From the NCBI GenBank assembly GCA_020744225.1, contig JAGMWG010000012.1, positions 310,001-374,000 of the forward strand: a stretch of DNA of 64,000 bases. The letters are read 5' to 3'. This DNA is from Paraphoma chrysanthemicola. Its lineage: Eukaryota; Ascomycota; Dothideomycetes; Pleosporales; Phaeosphaeriaceae. A program made the translations under genes and the position numbers. Every line of letters starts with the position of its first letter. The first letter of the stretch is position 1. Under the pieces are notes generated by a model. It was not told where the DNA came from, did no database searches, and was given only the letters and a program-made list of their open reading frames with translations. Positions 20,286 through 31,812 of this stretch are shown here, piece after piece.

Positions 20286-21682
20286 TACACGTACGCCCTC
20301 TTTCACTTCACGTTGCCTAAATGGGGAACTCTTCCAGCACACTGAGATTGGTTCCAGAACCTTCGCAGAACTCCAACCACTTTCGCTGTATTGGTCTTTC
20401 CTGTTCAGGAAAACGTGTTGATACTGCCGTCGACTTTATGTTGCCGGGCAGTAGCCGAATAACGTTACGTAAGACCGGCCCATTCACTTGCGACGAAGTA
20501 ACACAAATAGCGAACAGGACGAACGCGCTGAGGGGAAGTAGAAAGGTAAACGAAAGTCTCGCCATGAGCCAATTGCATCTCGTCGACTCATGGGTCTTGG
20601 GCGCGGCCAGGTCATGTCATTTTGCGCGTGTCCAGCAACACACGCGAAGATCATGCCTCGTATACTGTGACGCAATATTAACATCACAGAGTAAGCTTTA
20701 AAAATGAAAGAAGAGACGAGATGTTTCTGAGGAGAAGGGCGATCACATTGTAGAGTGAAGAATTGAGCGGGAATGATTTGAAGTTTGACAACACAGAAGA
20801 ACACTAGGTGTGTTTGAATGGCTCCGGAGCGAGCATTTGCCAGTGCCTAACAACTTCGGTACCGTGACATGACCGAGCATGACGGAAGTTCAGGGTAGGT
20901 TGGAGAAGACTTCACCCAAAGACGTGTCGAGTAACAGAGACGATGGTGTTGTGATGGCGGGATGTACGCGGATGGAGGTGAGGTTACAATTAGCGTCCCC
21001 GGACTCCCGCCATCCCTGTCGTCAGCCTTGCGGAGTAGGAGCTACCGAGGACGCGAACATCTAACGGCCAAACCAACAACAGCAACTAATGAGTAGCCCT
21101 GCGCGAGGCCTTTGCTATCGAGTAGTCCGTTGTCGAAATTCGTACTGATCGCAGGCCCTATCTCTCAATTGGCGCTTTTCACGGCTATAGTCGTGTAAGC
21201 CCCGCGACTCGTTCGTCGAGGCACCTAGTCACGCTTGCGCACAGGTCGAGCGACCTGCCACTGCCTCGTCCACCATGATCTGACTTTTTCAGGTCGTTGC
21301 TTCCTCGTAAGGAGACGTAGTACCTCAATTGGACGCGACTGCAAACGTTCTTTCCCGCCAACGACTTGCCGCGACTTCACAATCCACCGCCCCTCCAAAG
21401 CAACCCTCACACAATCTCGAGACCGCGTGCGCAATACCTCAAACGAGCGTAGACGAAGGCCCCCGTATCCACTCATCAGGAGGGTTGTACTCAATTGAGC
21501 TTTGGCACACTCCATTTCACGTGTGAATTGGAGCATGGCAGCGCTCACCACACCCGCCGTGCTGCGTTAGGAACCCCGACACATTGGCGCAAGCCGGTGA
21601 AAGCGACCGCTGTCAATTTTCTACCAGGTGCCACACGCCTCCAAGTATACTTATCCCTCTACACCTCACACCCCTCGCAGCC
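20286..21682. other. Intergenic region upstream of BST1
   Basis: About 1.4 kb. Contains one outlying repeat-like unit (20418-20456). Open frames such as 20321..20701 and 21235..21498 lack domains or extended similarity to anything I know. The BST1 frame is open upstream of the chosen ATG to 21584, but that segment reads like 5' UTR. Confidence 0.45.
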
Positions 21683-24600
21683 ATGGCGAGCGAAAAGGCA
21701 CAACCCGCGATGGTATCAACTGGGGAGCACATGCTGCACGACACCAAGTCGGACGCTTCGAATCGGCGGTGGAGGCAGAGACTGCGAAATCCGTGGGCAT
21801 GGTCACCATACACGTTGGTCGTTGCACTGGCTGGTCTGGCAGCGCTGGCTCTGATGATGCAGTCCTTCTTGAAGAAGCAGGTGGACGTCAAGGGTTGCGA
21901 GATGGCCTACATGCGACCCATGTACTTCAAGTTTGACGAATTCGACACAGAACACACGCGCTTTGCAGGGAAGTACTCTCTATACCTGTACCGAGAATGG
22001 GGCATAGATGAAGAGTTCACCGTCAAGGGTGCACCCGTGCTCTTCATACCCGGAAACGCAGGCAGCTACAAGCAAGTACGCTCACTCGCATCAGAAGCTG
22101 CCTACCACTACCACAATTCTGTCCAGCACGAAGCCGGTGAGGACAAGGGGGAAAGACGGCCATTGGACTTCTTCTCCGTCGACTTCAACGAGGACTTCAC
22201 AGCATTCCATGGGCAAACATTGCTAGACCAGGCCGAATATCTCAACGACGCCATCACATACATTCTATCGCTATACCACACGCCAGGGCGCTTCTCTCGC
22301 GACTCGCATCTACCCGACCCCACTTCCGTCATAATCGTGGGCCATTCTATGGGAGGCGTCGTTGCACGCACCATGATCACAATGCCCAACTACCAGGCCA
22401 ACGCAATCAACACCATCATTACCCTGGCCGCACCGCATGCAAGGCCCCCAGTGTCATTTGACGGTGACATTGTTCGCATCTACAAAGGTGTCAACGAGTA
22501 TTGGAGAAACGCACATGCGCAGAAATGGGCCATCGACAACCCACTTTGGCACGTTACTTTGATCTCCATTGCAGGCGGCGGATTGGACAACATCGTGTCG
22601 TCGGACTACGCAAACACCGCATCTTTAGTACCAGAATCGCATGGGTTCACTGTCTTCACCTCTTCGATCCCCAATTGCTGGACCGGCGCAGATCATCTAG
22701 CCATTACTTGGTGTGATCAAATCCGGAAAAGTATTGTGCGAGCTCTATATGATGTTGTCGATGTCTCGCGCTCTTCGCAAACCCTGCCACGCGGAAAACG
22801 TATGCATGGTTTCAAGAAATGGTTCCTGACTGGTCTCGAAGATATCGCTGAGAAGACGCTGCCTCAGGCGGCAACACGGACTTTACTGACGTTGGGCGAA
22901 GAGTCTACGATAGCTCCACAGGGCGAGAAGCTTGTATTGAGGAGCCTGGGTGGACCTGGACAACGACCACATGCTCATCTACTGCCAGTCCCACCACAGG
23001 ACGCACAGGGACGCAAATTCTCTCTTCTGACCAACGAACGACTTGATGCTGCCGGCGAACACGGCCATTTGGAGGTGCTCTTCTGCAGTCTCTTTCCATC
23101 GCAGCCAGGGCAGTCCATCGACTTGTTCACTAGCATCCTCGATCTCTCAGCCGATCAGCCGGGCGCAACACGCTTGGCTTGCAAAAATGCCGCGGTCGAT
23201 GCCATCATCTTGCCTGAATCGGCTGAACACAGTGATTTTCCGTTCAAATCGAGCCAGCCGCCGTTCACATACTTGCAATTTCCGTTGAGAACTCTCGCCG
23301 AACACGAATTTGTAGTGGTGGTCGATAAAGCCGTTCAGGAGACCTCGAGCTGGGTCATTGCTGAGTTCGGCACTGCCTCTGAACCAGATATCAAAGTTGA
23401 CATCAGCCTACAGCGACTCATCACCTCAGGAGTGTCGCTTCAACTTTCGACACCCCGCGCTCTGGCGACGACAATCAACATTCCAGCCGTGCATTCTAGC
23501 CTGCTGGCGTACAAGCTGCACATCAGCAAACAGTCATGCATTCAGGGTCGACTCTTCGCGCCTTTAGTGCGTCAGTACATCACAGACGTTTACGAGAGCA
23601 AGTACTTCGTCAACGTCGAAGGTGCGATGATTAATCTACATGGAGTGTCTCCATATCTGCCGCCTGCACTTCGGTCGAAGCCACGGTCCAATGGCTTGTC
23701 GGTACAGCTGTGGACAGATCCGACGTGTGACAGCGACGTTGAAATATCTTTACGAGTTGATGTTCTTGGCAGTCTGGGAAAGTTGTGGATGCGCTATCGC
23801 ATTGTTTTTGCAGCCTTTCCATTGCTGGTCGTCGCCCTGGTGCTGCGGCAACAATTCCGCACATACGATCAGACTGGTGTATTCATGAGCTTCGCTCAAG
23901 GCCTTAATGAGTGTCTCCATTCGTCACTACCGCTTGCACTGGCGGCCTTGACCTGCTTGTCGATCACACTGGCAAGCACACAGCAGCAGTCCAAGACACA
24001 GTCACCGCCTCACATCCTTCCCGCCAACGTCACGTCGTTCATCGGGAACGCAAATAGCGAGCTACTGCTGGGATCTGACGACCCATTTTTCTGGTTTCTG
24101 GTGCCACTCTTCGGCGTCATGTGTATCGCGACCTGCGTAGCCATCAATTACGTCGCGCTACTGCTGACATATGTCATCACCCTCATCTACACCCTGATCC
24201 GGTCGTCCAGGCTGCAGAACGCTGAAGGCAAGCGAACGCCATCAAGTTTTGCTGTCACGCCAATTCGACAACGGGTCATCACCACTCTCATCTTGTTTTC
24301 CCTGGTGTCGACTGCCATACCCTACCACTTCGCCTATGCAGTACTTTGCGTTGTGCAATTGGCCACATGCGTTCGCGGCTTCAGATTGGCCAGGGAATCA
24401 GAGCTTGACTCAAACTACAATTTCTACAATTACGCTCACTCGATTCTCATACTCATGCTTTGGATCCTGCCAATCAACATCCCGGTCCTCGTCGTATGGG
24501 TGCGCAACCTCACCGTACATTGGCTTACGCCATTCTCCTCGCACCACAATATCATGTCGATCACGCCTTTCATCTTACTCGTCGAGACACTGAGCACCGG

Positions 24601-24820
24601 CCGAATGATCCCGCAAGTCCGCCTCGGCTTTTCGCTGTTCACCAACGTATTCCTCTTTGCGATCGGGTCATATGCAGCCGTGTATGGAGTGACCTATGCG
24701 TATGTGCTTCACCATCTTGCCAACATACTCTGTGCTTGGCTCGTTACCATACACTTTGATGTCTGGGGCATCACAACGCACATGCTGGACGTGGAGAACG
24801 ACAGCAAAAAGCGACCTTGA
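21683..24820 (+). CDS. BST1: GPI inositol-deacylase BST1
   Basis: ER membrane lipase that removes the acyl chain from the inositol of GPI anchors, needed for export of GPI proteins and for quality control (PGAP1 in mammals). 1045 residues from ATG 21683; the frame is open 33 codons further up, but MASEKAQPAM is the likely start because of its Kozak context (GCCATGG) and position before the first TM helix (about residues 41-60, TLVVALAGLAALALMMQSF). The luminal catalytic domain contains PVLFIPGNAGSYKQVRSLAS and the nucleophile motif IIVGHSMGG (Ser about 222). Multiple C-terminal TM helices follow from about residue 700 onward, as in yeast Bst1. Single exon. It is convergent with BMS1. Confidence 0.95.
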   Translation: MASEKAQPAMVSTGEHMLHDTKSDASNRRWRQRLRNPWAWSPYTLVVALAGLAALALMMQSFLKKQVDVKGCEMAYMRPMYFKFDEFDTEHTRFAGKYSLYLYREWGIDEEFTVKGAPVLFIPGNAGSYKQVRSLASEAAYHYHNSVQHEAGEDKGERRPLDFFSVDFNEDFTAFHGQTLLDQAEYLNDAITYILSLYHTPGRFSRDSHLPDPTSVIIVGHSMGGVVARTMITMPNYQANAINTIITLAAPHARPPVSFDGDIVRIYKGVNEYWRNAHAQKWAIDNPLWHVTLISIAGGGLDNIVSSDYANTASLVPESHGFTVFTSSIPNCWTGADHLAITWCDQIRKSIVRALYDVVDVSRSSQTLPRGKRMHGFKKWFLTGLEDIAEKTLPQAATRTLLTLGEESTIAPQGEKLVLRSLGGPGQRPHAHLLPVPPQDAQGRKFSLLTNERLDAAGEHGHLEVLFCSLFPSQPGQSIDLFTSILDLSADQPGATRLACKNAAVDAIILPESAEHSDFPFKSSQPPFTYLQFPLRTLAEHEFVVVVDKAVQETSSWVIAEFGTASEPDIKVDISLQRLITSGVSLQLSTPRALATTINIPAVHSSLLAYKLHISKQSCIQGRLFAPLVRQYITDVYESKYFVNVEGAMINLHGVSPYLPPALRSKPRSNGLSVQLWTDPTCDSDVEISLRVDVLGSLGKLWMRYRIVFAAFPLLVVALVLRQQFRTYDQTGVFMSFAQGLNECLHSSLPLALAALTCLSITLASTQQQSKTQSPPHILPANVTSFIGNANSELLLGSDDPFFWFLVPLFGVMCIATCVAINYVALLLTYVITLIYTLIRSSRLQNAEGKRTPSSFAVTPIRQRVITTLILFSLVSTAIPYHFAYAVLCVVQLATCVRGFRLARESELDSNYNFYNYAHSILILMLWILPINIPVLVVWVRNLTVHWLTPFSSHHNIMSITPFILLVETLSTGRMIPQVRLGFSLFTNVFLFAIGSYAAVYGVTYAYVLHHLANILCAWLVTIHFDVWGITTHMLDVENDSKKRP

Positions 24821-25306
24821 TACTGCAACATACAAGCCAACTTTCCGTATTAGAGGGCTCAATTCAAGCGGCTCTTTCTTTTCACCTTCTCATGTTGCAT
24901 AGCTAGGGGCCCGGCGTTTGGCGTTTATACCCATATGTCAAGCATTTTCGGCGCATGTAGCAAAAGTACCCTCCTACCTTGTGTGGCTGTTTGTTTGTTT
25001 TTGCATACGAGCGCGCGCTTGATACCCATTCATGTATCGTGTGGGCACGGAAGATGTCGTCCAGTAATGGCGTTGAGGCCGACGATTGAGGGAGGTGCGA
25101 TCCATAGGGCATGCTAGAAGTCTTGTAGACGAACAAGCTCTGGTTATATCACTCAATTCACAAAGTTTATATGCATCTGGGACATTTATGATGTGAAATT
25201 CAAAGATGCATTTTGAACGCCACTAATGCTACCTGCTTACATTTGCACAACTAGGTATAATGCGCACCTCGCCCTACATCGCCACAGCACGTCTGATATC
25301 TATCAA
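24821..25306. other. Convergent 3' region between BST1 and BMS1
   Basis: 486 bp containing the 3' ends of both genes; A/T-rich stretches near 24990 and 25160-25200 may serve polyadenylation. No gene recognised. Confidence 0.5.
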
Positions 25307-28300
25307 CTACTTCCTCCTCTTCCCACCGCCTCCCTCGGCACCATCATTCCTCCTCTTCTTCCCCTCCCTCGCCCAGTACTCCTGCTTCTCCCTCTTCTCT
25401 CTCTCGCCCCTCTTCTCCTCATTCTCCTTGACCTTGGCCTTGTACCCCTCCTTCCTCTCCTCCTGCTTCTTGCGCCTCTTCTCGACCTTGTCATTCCGAA
25501 TCGTCATGACCTGGTCCATCAACTTGCGTGCCTTCTTCTCCTCGCCGCCAAGCACGACGGCGCGTTTCTGGAGATATGTTTGCTTTTGCTGGGGTTTCGT
25601 CGTCGCGGGCTGGGATTTGAACGGCAGGTCGGCGGCGAGTTTGCGCGGGACACGCAGAGGGTTGAAGACGCGTGTTTCGCGGACAATCGGGCGATACGCG
25701 CTGTTCTTCTCGCTTGGGGTCGGGATACTCAGGGCGTGGCGGACTTGGCCTGTGAGACGCATACCTGTCCATCCTGTGCTTTCGCCAGCGTCCTTCTCCT
25801 CTTGTGTCGGCGGCGTGAGGAGGTTGGTTACCGTGTTGTAGAATCTGCGTGGCTTGATCGGGTACCATGCGCGCAGGAAGACAATGTCCGACATGAGGAT
25901 TTTGTCTTCAAACGTGGCGCGGAAGTTACCTTCGGGTTTGGAGAGGGCACGTTTGATTTGGCCGCGGACGCCTGACACGGTGCGGATGGAGGCGCCTTCG
26001 AATTTTGCGATTTCGAGCGACGATTTGAACATGTCTTTGATAAAGGCGGTGTTTTTGAAGATCTTGTACGGGTGCCCGGTGAGTTTGAGCTTCTTGACAA
26101 TCTCGGTGGACTCGTCGACGTTGAGCACGACACCTGTGGCGCTTATCCGGAAGCCAGGAGTCTTGTTGCTGAGGCTCTGGACGCAGACGAAGCCGGTATT
26201 AGGTGCGACCAGCGGACCATAGAAGGTACCGAAGCAATGCATGTGCTCAGGTGTGTACTTGAGCATGCGATTGCGTGTTCGCGAGTCGGAGATTGAGTAA
26301 ATCGGAGTGGTTTGGAACCGCCGCCATCCGAGTGAGAAGATGAGAGGGTCGTTGGTCTTGAGAATCTTCTTGTGCCATCTGTGACGCTTGATACGGATTT
26401 GGACGAAACCGAAGCGCTCTTCGGTTGGTGTGAGACCGCCAATCAAAATCGGAAAGCGTGGGTTGAAGTTGGCAGAGAATTCGTATGGCACCTTCTCAAG
26501 CACGATGCGTACGTATGAACCAGCCTTGTGACCTTCAACGCGAACGCGAGAGAGATCGTCGAGCTGATCAAACTCGGCGCGATTGATGTCGAGCTGTTTT
26601 TGAATCATGGCTTTTTGCGCATCATACCAGTCATCCTCACCAAACTCCTCTTCCTCACCGCCTTCTTTTCGTGCATCGGCCTTGTCGTTCATGAAGCCTT
26701 CCCGGTCCTCTTCTTCGAACCGAAGTTTGAGTTCCTCCTTTCGTCGGGCATTGCGTTCTCGCTCCTCTTCAATGGTCTTTGCCGCCTCGTCTTCCTCCGG
26801 TTTTGGCTCTTCACCACCGAACTTCTCGCCTGTTTCAAGGTCCTCAAACTCGCCATCGCCCTCATCATCCTCGTCGAAGCCTTCGAAGTCATCGTCGTTC
26901 TCCTCTTCGCCATCGCCAGATTTGCCATTCATATGCCCTGAGGCGAATCGACTTCGCAGCGCTTTGATGTTATCCTCGTCTTCCCATCTGGCCGCTAGCT
27001 CTTTGTAGTCAAACCGCTGAATATATCGATCTTCGGCCTTAGCTGAGTCCTCGGTCTTTGACTTCTTGAAGAAACCATCATCCTCATCCTCGTCCTCTTC
27101 AATGTCCTCCTCTGCCGCAGCGCCTGTCCATTTCTTGATCACATCTACTGGTGCGAGGTCAAGATTGTACATCATCTTAGCAAGGTCTCCGATCCGATAT
27201 GCTCGTTTCTGTCCATGCAACTTTGCCGCATTCTCGCGAAGATTCTCCTTCCATCGCAGTGCGCCGTCATCGTCCTCGTCCTCATCCGACTCGGAATCGC
27301 CTTCTTCCAGCTCGTCCAGATCTGGTTCATCTCCTGATATTGATCCAAGGTCTGAGTCGCTGTCTGCAAATGCCACCTCTTCAGCATCGCCGTTGCGATC
27401 CGCCTCTTTCCGTGCGAGCTTCAGCTTTCCATTCGTGACGCCATTGGTATGCACAAAGCCCGTGTCGTCTTCCTCGTCCTCGGAGCCACTGTGGTCTTGC
27501 TGTAGCTCTTCGTCATCGCTGTCAATGCCGTCAAGATCTGCGTCATCGACCTCTTCAGCATCTGCAGCTCTCGCAGCACGGTGTGATCTTCGGCCAGTAT
27601 CCTCTACATCGTCCTCGATCTTATTGACAAGTTCACCACCGCTGAATATCCTGAACCCGCGGTCGTCTTCGCCTAGCAGTTTCCGGCCTCCTTGGAGATT
27701 AACCATCATCTGTTCTCCGAGACCTCGCTCTGCGTAGTCGACATTTGGATCGAAAGTCGAGGTCTTTACGTCGATATATACGGCGTCCTTGTCGACCAGC
27801 ACACCGCCCACATCCGACATTGGTGCATAAAGCACCTTCTGCTTCTCGCCCAATCTTGTGCGCTTCTTCTTCCCCGTCATCTTCTCGCCTTGTTTCTCTG
27901 CGAAAGGTGTTGGGCACGGATCAGGTAGAGCTTCGGTCGATGTGACCGTCAGATCGCCCACACCAGGTATGTGTACCCGTGAGCCTCCAGCCGGAAAGTT
28001 TGTGCCGCGCAAGTATCCATACAGCGCAACCGTGCGATCGCACTTTGGATCCTGCTCCATGTCCGTTGGGGGCGTAATGTCCAGGAAACGATCCGCCAAA
28101 CAATACGGATGACTATTCCTCCACACCAGCGGCCTCGGGTTCTTCATGACGCTCAAGAATCTGCTCAAATTCATAATCTCCCGGTCAGGGTATCGTCCAT
28201 TAACCACTCCAGACAAGTAGAACAGCTTCGCGCCCTGGTACAGCTCGCTCCAGAACCTGTGCTTGAGGCGCTTCTTTTGCAGCTTAAGCGCCTCTTGCTT

Positions 28301-28873
28301 CCGAAACAGGTCGAGATGCGTCAATATGCCAAACACATTGCCTGGCATACCGCTTGCGCTCAGCACGTTCAAGAACTCCATTGTTTCCATTTCGAAGCCG
28401 TAGTTGCCGTCAATCATGAGGAGCACAATATCCACCACTTTTGCGATATCGATCATGCTGGCGAGCGAGTCGGCGGGACATTCGATGAAGGTGAGGCGGC
28501 GGCGCTTCGAGGTCACGACTGTGAGCGGCCCGGATGGCGTGGAGAGTGTTTGTTTCGTGTAGCGCCGGATGAGCGACTTGATCAGCGTCGTCTTGCCTAC
28601 ACCAGGAGGACCAACAACTCCGACAATGATTGGGGGTGCTTCTTCGGGAAGGCGGTCGACGAGCGGGACGTGGAGGCGTTTCTCTTTGACCTGCTCAAGT
28701 TAGCATGCCTATAGCTCAAGCTATACACTGCAATTGCATACATCGTGCGAGCGCGCCGCCGTCTTTTGTAGTCGTCCTGGTGCCGAAAATGCAAAAGCCT
28801 TGGGATTCGGTCCTCCAGAATGCGCCTTCTTCGCTTTCGGCGCCCTGTGCGGACGATTTGCTTGATCCGCCAT
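25307..28873 (-). CDS. BMS1: Ribosome biogenesis GTPase BMS1
   Basis: Nucleolar GTPase of the U3 small-subunit processome, partner of Rcl1 in 40S assembly. Exon 1 28873..28742 and exon 2 28690..25307 are separated by a 51-nt intron (GTATGC donor, GCTAAC branch, GCAG acceptor); 1171 residues, near yeast Bms1 (1183). N-terminus MADQANRPHRAPKAKKAHSG is basic. The G-domain has the P-loop GPPGVGKT at residues 71-78, ECPADSLASMIDIAKVVDIV and GILTHLDLF (a THLD form of the G4 motif). A very acidic central region (about 400-720) rich in Asp/Glu follows, then the C-terminal BMS1/TSR1 domain (FNPRFPILIGGL, RWHKKILKTNDPLIFSLGWRR, HCFGTFYGPLVAPNTGF) and a Lys/Arg/Glu-rich tail. It is divergent from PBI2. 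Confidence 0.95.
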
Positions 28874-29343
28874 GATTGCGGCTTTCCTCCTCTTCACGTG
28901 CACTCAGCACCTCGGATATGTCGGGAAAGAGTGACAAGCAGACGTCGTGCGCAAATTCTCGACAACAGCAACTATGCGCCTCGCGAACTTCTCCAGTCCC
29001 AAAATTTCGACGCTAGTTGTCGCGCTAAATTTCGCTGCAGGGATGCTTATCGATAACGCTGAGCGGCGTGTTCCGCTGCGGTGGGGCGGAATGGCAGTGC
29101 GGCATTGGAGGGGTTCGATTGGAGGGGTGAGTGGGCAAGCATGTCCTCGTGCTTGGGCTGGACCACGCACGTCATCGTCAGATTGCGCGTATTCAAGGCT
29201 CTACGATCTTGCAGGGTATCTTACCGTAGTAGTCACCAGGTATATAAGTCCTTGTTGAACCACTTCGTGTCTGTGCTTCCTACATACCATACCAACTTAC
29301 TACCCACAACTCAAGTCCACTACTCCTTTCTCAACGAATCAAG
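28874..29343. other. Divergent promoter region (BMS1 / PBI2)
   Basis: A 470-bp region between the BMS1 start (-) and the PBI2 start (+). The PBI2-proximal part has a TATA box (29241) and a pyrimidine-rich leader just before the ATG, typical of abundant fungal transcripts. The BMS1 side has no clear TATA, as usual for ribosome-biogenesis genes. Confidence 0.55.
29241..29248 (+). promoter_or_regulatory. TATA box of PBI2
   Basis: TATATAAG, 103 bp upstream of the ATG at 29344 and followed by a C/T-rich leader (about 29290-29335), in the expected place for a TATA-driven, highly expressed small gene. Confidence 0.6.
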
Positions 29344-29675
29344 ATGCCTCAGTACAACGTAAGCCCTTAAACAGCCGTGGGGTTTGGTATGGTGTACTAA
29401 GAGGAACTCAGATCACCCTCGCAAAAGACGCCTCCGACTCGGAGCTCGAGAAGGCCAAGCAGCACGTCAAGGACCAAGGCGGCGAGATTGTCAGCGAGTT
29501 CAGCTTGATCAAGGGCTTCACGTATGTTGCCCTCGCGCCATCACTTACTATCCGGCATGCTTCTTGACATGTGCTCACGCCATTTAGTGCCAAGATCCCC
29601 GATGACGCCGTCTCCACACTCCAGTCCAACGATAAGATCACCGTCGAGCACGATGGCGAGGTTACGACACAATAG
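29344..29675 (+). CDS. PBI2: Proteinase B inhibitor PBI2-like (I9 family)
   Basis: 70-residue cytosolic inhibitor of the vacuolar subtilisin-type protease B (inhibitor I9 fold, a free-standing subtilisin propeptide); in yeast Pbi2 also assists vacuole fusion. Three exons: 29344..29358 (15 nt only, MPQYN), 29412..29521 and 29588..29675, with introns of 53 and 66 nt. Seen: YNITLAKDASDSELEKAK, a DQGGEIVSEFSLIKGFTAKIP core and VEHDGEVTTQ at the C-terminus, the expected order for the family, and a length close to the yeast protein (75). There is no signal peptide. The tiny first exon is easily missed by automatic annotation. It is divergent from BMS1. Confidence 0.92.
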
Positions 29676-30249
29676 AGCATGTTTGCATGAGAGATACGGC
29701 ATAGCATAGGCATAGCATGATGAGGGCATCATGGTGGTAATAGATCTATGACCGGGAAATGACAAGGCATATCATCGACTCATGAGCATCTCGAGCACCA
29801 TGGTGTCACTGCAGCTTCATTACCTTCCGCCTGTTCTACCCTGTGATTTTGAAATTTTCAAATCTACATCTCACGTTGCTCTGCTCCTGGACCCTGGATA
29901 TCCAACAAGGGAGTGTGATCTCGAAGCCAACTACACCAGATCGCCATGAATATGCCGCTTTAGAGGTCTGGTTACAAGGAGGGCTGGATGTCCTCATTGC
30001 ACCATGGAAATTATCTCGGTCCTTATACCTCATGTCGTTCAACTACTGAACATGTCCCCCTTTCCACACGCCATGCCTCACGAAACCGAGCACTAGGAAT
30101 ACTCATCACATCCAGTCAGCCCCAAGAACACTAAAGATATAGTCCTGGAAAAAAGGTTCGAATATGCGACTAAATTTGAACAGCAAGGAGTATATATGCA
30201 CGCTAATCAACACAACCTCCAGCAACCCCTAAAACAGAACACATCCTTC
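29676..30249. other. Convergent 3' region
   Basis: 574 bp between PBI2 (+) and the surface-protein gene (-). No coding potential beyond short frames; both 3' UTRs must lie here. Confidence 0.45.
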
Positions 30250-31800
30250 TTACCCTCTATACCCCCTCTCCTGCATCGGACTCGCCCCCATCTCCTGAGG
30301 TCCAGGATACTGATACATCTGCTGCGGCGGCGGGTGCTGGTACATTTCCTGCGGTGGCACAGCATGGTACTGTCCTTGCCTCGGTAGTCCCTGGCCCATC
30401 TCATGATATCCCGCCTGCTGAGTCGAATACCCTTGCTCACCAGGTGCTTCGTAGATATATGGGCCGGGGCTCTGGCTTGGTGTGAAGTGTTGCGGTTGAG
30501 GAGAAGAGGGCCCGTAGGAAGTCGAGACAGCGGACATCTTGTCGGTGCCATAGTATGTTTGCTGGGCGGGTTCGTTGGGGCCGGCAGGAAGGGGAGCGGC
30601 TGCGGGCGCGAGTTTGTTCTTGTTACTGCTTCGGCGCCAGAGGAAGAATGCTGCAATGGCGAGGAGAGCGGCGCCACCGAGACCTGCTCCGATGCCAGCT
30701 TTGGTGCCAGTGCTGAGACCACTGTTGCCCGGATTCAATGGTGTGCCTGTGTCGGTTGCCGGGTTGCTAGATCCGGTCGGACTGCTGGCAGAGGAGCCGC
30801 TCGCTCCTACTGACTGGACCCTGAAGACGTTGGTTGTGGTTGTGGACCGTACAGTTGTGGCAGCATTCAGCACCATTGTGCGTGTTTGCCATTGCGTAGT
30901 TGTGACATCCGTGGTTACCGTGTTTCGTAGGGTCGTAGAGGCAACGACAGTGACATAGACCCATTGAGTGTTGGTGGACGCGGTCCGTGTGACCGTGGAC
31001 TGCTGTTGCTGCCGCTTTCTCAAAATATGGTGCTCCTGGGTGCAAGTATTGGCGTGGCTGTCATTGACCTCAAAATCCAGCAGTTCATCCTCTGGTATCG
31101 ACGTCTGCACTGGCTCCTCAGGTGCTGCAGCGCCTCCAGAGGTGGGAGTGATGACTGCTCTGGCTCGTCTTTGTGGAGCCCTGCTGATTGTGACCGTCGT
31201 CCAGTCTGTGGCAGTCGCTGCACTGGTTATTGTAACCACAGAAGTAGACTGTTCAGTCTTAACATTGGTTACAACGGCTTGTTGCGAGACAACATAGTTC
31301 TGTGTGAGCGTCGAAGTCCCCGTTATGGTTGCTACGGCGGTGACTGTCGTTGTTGATGCTCTACATTGAGCCTGCCCGTTGCAAAATTCGCCCTTTGGAC
31401 AGCAGACGGCACCACATGGAACGGAGCCATCATTCGCACAGCACACCTGATAGTTCTCCACGCAGATATTCCCTGTCAGGCAACACTTCTTTGTCCCGCA
31501 ACATGAGTAGCCAGACGGGCAGGTACCACATTGCCTCTTGTCCAGGTTCAGTCCGCGCGATATCCGAGATCTCCCACCAAGTGGTTGCTCGAGCGCAATG
31601 TGCAGAAACTCGTAGTCTTGCTCGTAGATGCTCTCCAACGTGCTGTTGTATACTTTGTCAACGGTCGCGTCGCAGTCGTGTATTTTGTTGACATTGTTGC
31701 TCCCGATTGGCGCATCCGTAGCGGCACCTGGAGCGAAAAAAACAGCGAGTAGTAATGATGCGCAGGTCGCTCGTGCTATGTGAGTCCGAAGGAAATGCAT
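30250..31800 (-). CDS. Cys-rich single-pass cell-surface protein
   Basis: About 516 residues. An N-terminal signal peptide (hydrophobic ASLLLAVFFAPGAA) is followed by a propeptide-like part ending in LDKR, a Kex2-type site, then a compact Cys-rich module of about 55 residues (CGTCPSGYSCCG, CCLTGNICV, VCCANDGSVPCGAVCCPKG) with paired cysteines resembling granulin or chitin-binding-like knots. A long Thr/Ser/Val-rich region, presumably O-mannosylated, follows; it holds a second dibasic site (RKR). A single TM helix near residues 375-395 (AGIGAGLGGAALLAIAAFFLW) is followed by a basic stop and a Pro/Gln/Tyr-rich cytoplasmic tail with QEMYQ/QQMYQYP repeats. The layout is that of a fungal wall sensor or receptor, but no named family is recognised. 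Initiation may be at 31812 (MLIIM) or 31800. Confidence 0.75.
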   Translation of the reverse strand: MHFLRTHIARATCASLLLAVFFAPGAATDAPIGSNNVNKIHDCDATVDKVYNSTLESIYEQDYEFLHIALEQPLGGRSRISRGLNLDKRQCGTCPSGYSCCGTKKCCLTGNICVENYQVCCANDGSVPCGAVCCPKGEFCNGQAQCRASTTTVTAVATITGTSTLTQNYVVSQQAVVTNVKTEQSTSVVTITSAATATDWTTVTISRAPQRRARAVITPTSGGAAAPEEPVQTSIPEDELLDFEVNDSHANTCTQEHHILRKRQQQQSTVTRTASTNTQWVYVTVVASTTLRNTVTTDVTTTQWQTRTMVLNAATTVRSTTTTNVFRVQSVGASGSSASSPTGSSNPATDTGTPLNPGNSGLSTGTKAGIGAGLGGAALLAIAAFFLWRRSSNKNKLAPAAAPLPAGPNEPAQQTYYGTDKMSAVSTSYGPSSPQPQHFTPSQSPGPYIYEAPGEQGYSTQQAGYHEMGQGLPRQGQYHAVPPQEMYQHPPPQQMYQYPGPQEMGASPMQERGYRG

Positions 31801-31812
31801 TATGATTAACAA

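Noticed and set aside
20321..20701. 126-codon frame beside the 56-bp repeat array
   Set aside because: It includes an outlying repeat unit and shows no protein-like pattern.
27066..27737. 223-codon Ser-rich frame antisense to BMS1
   Set aside because: It is the complement of the acidic Asp/Glu tract of BMS1 (GAN codons read as Ser), not a gene.
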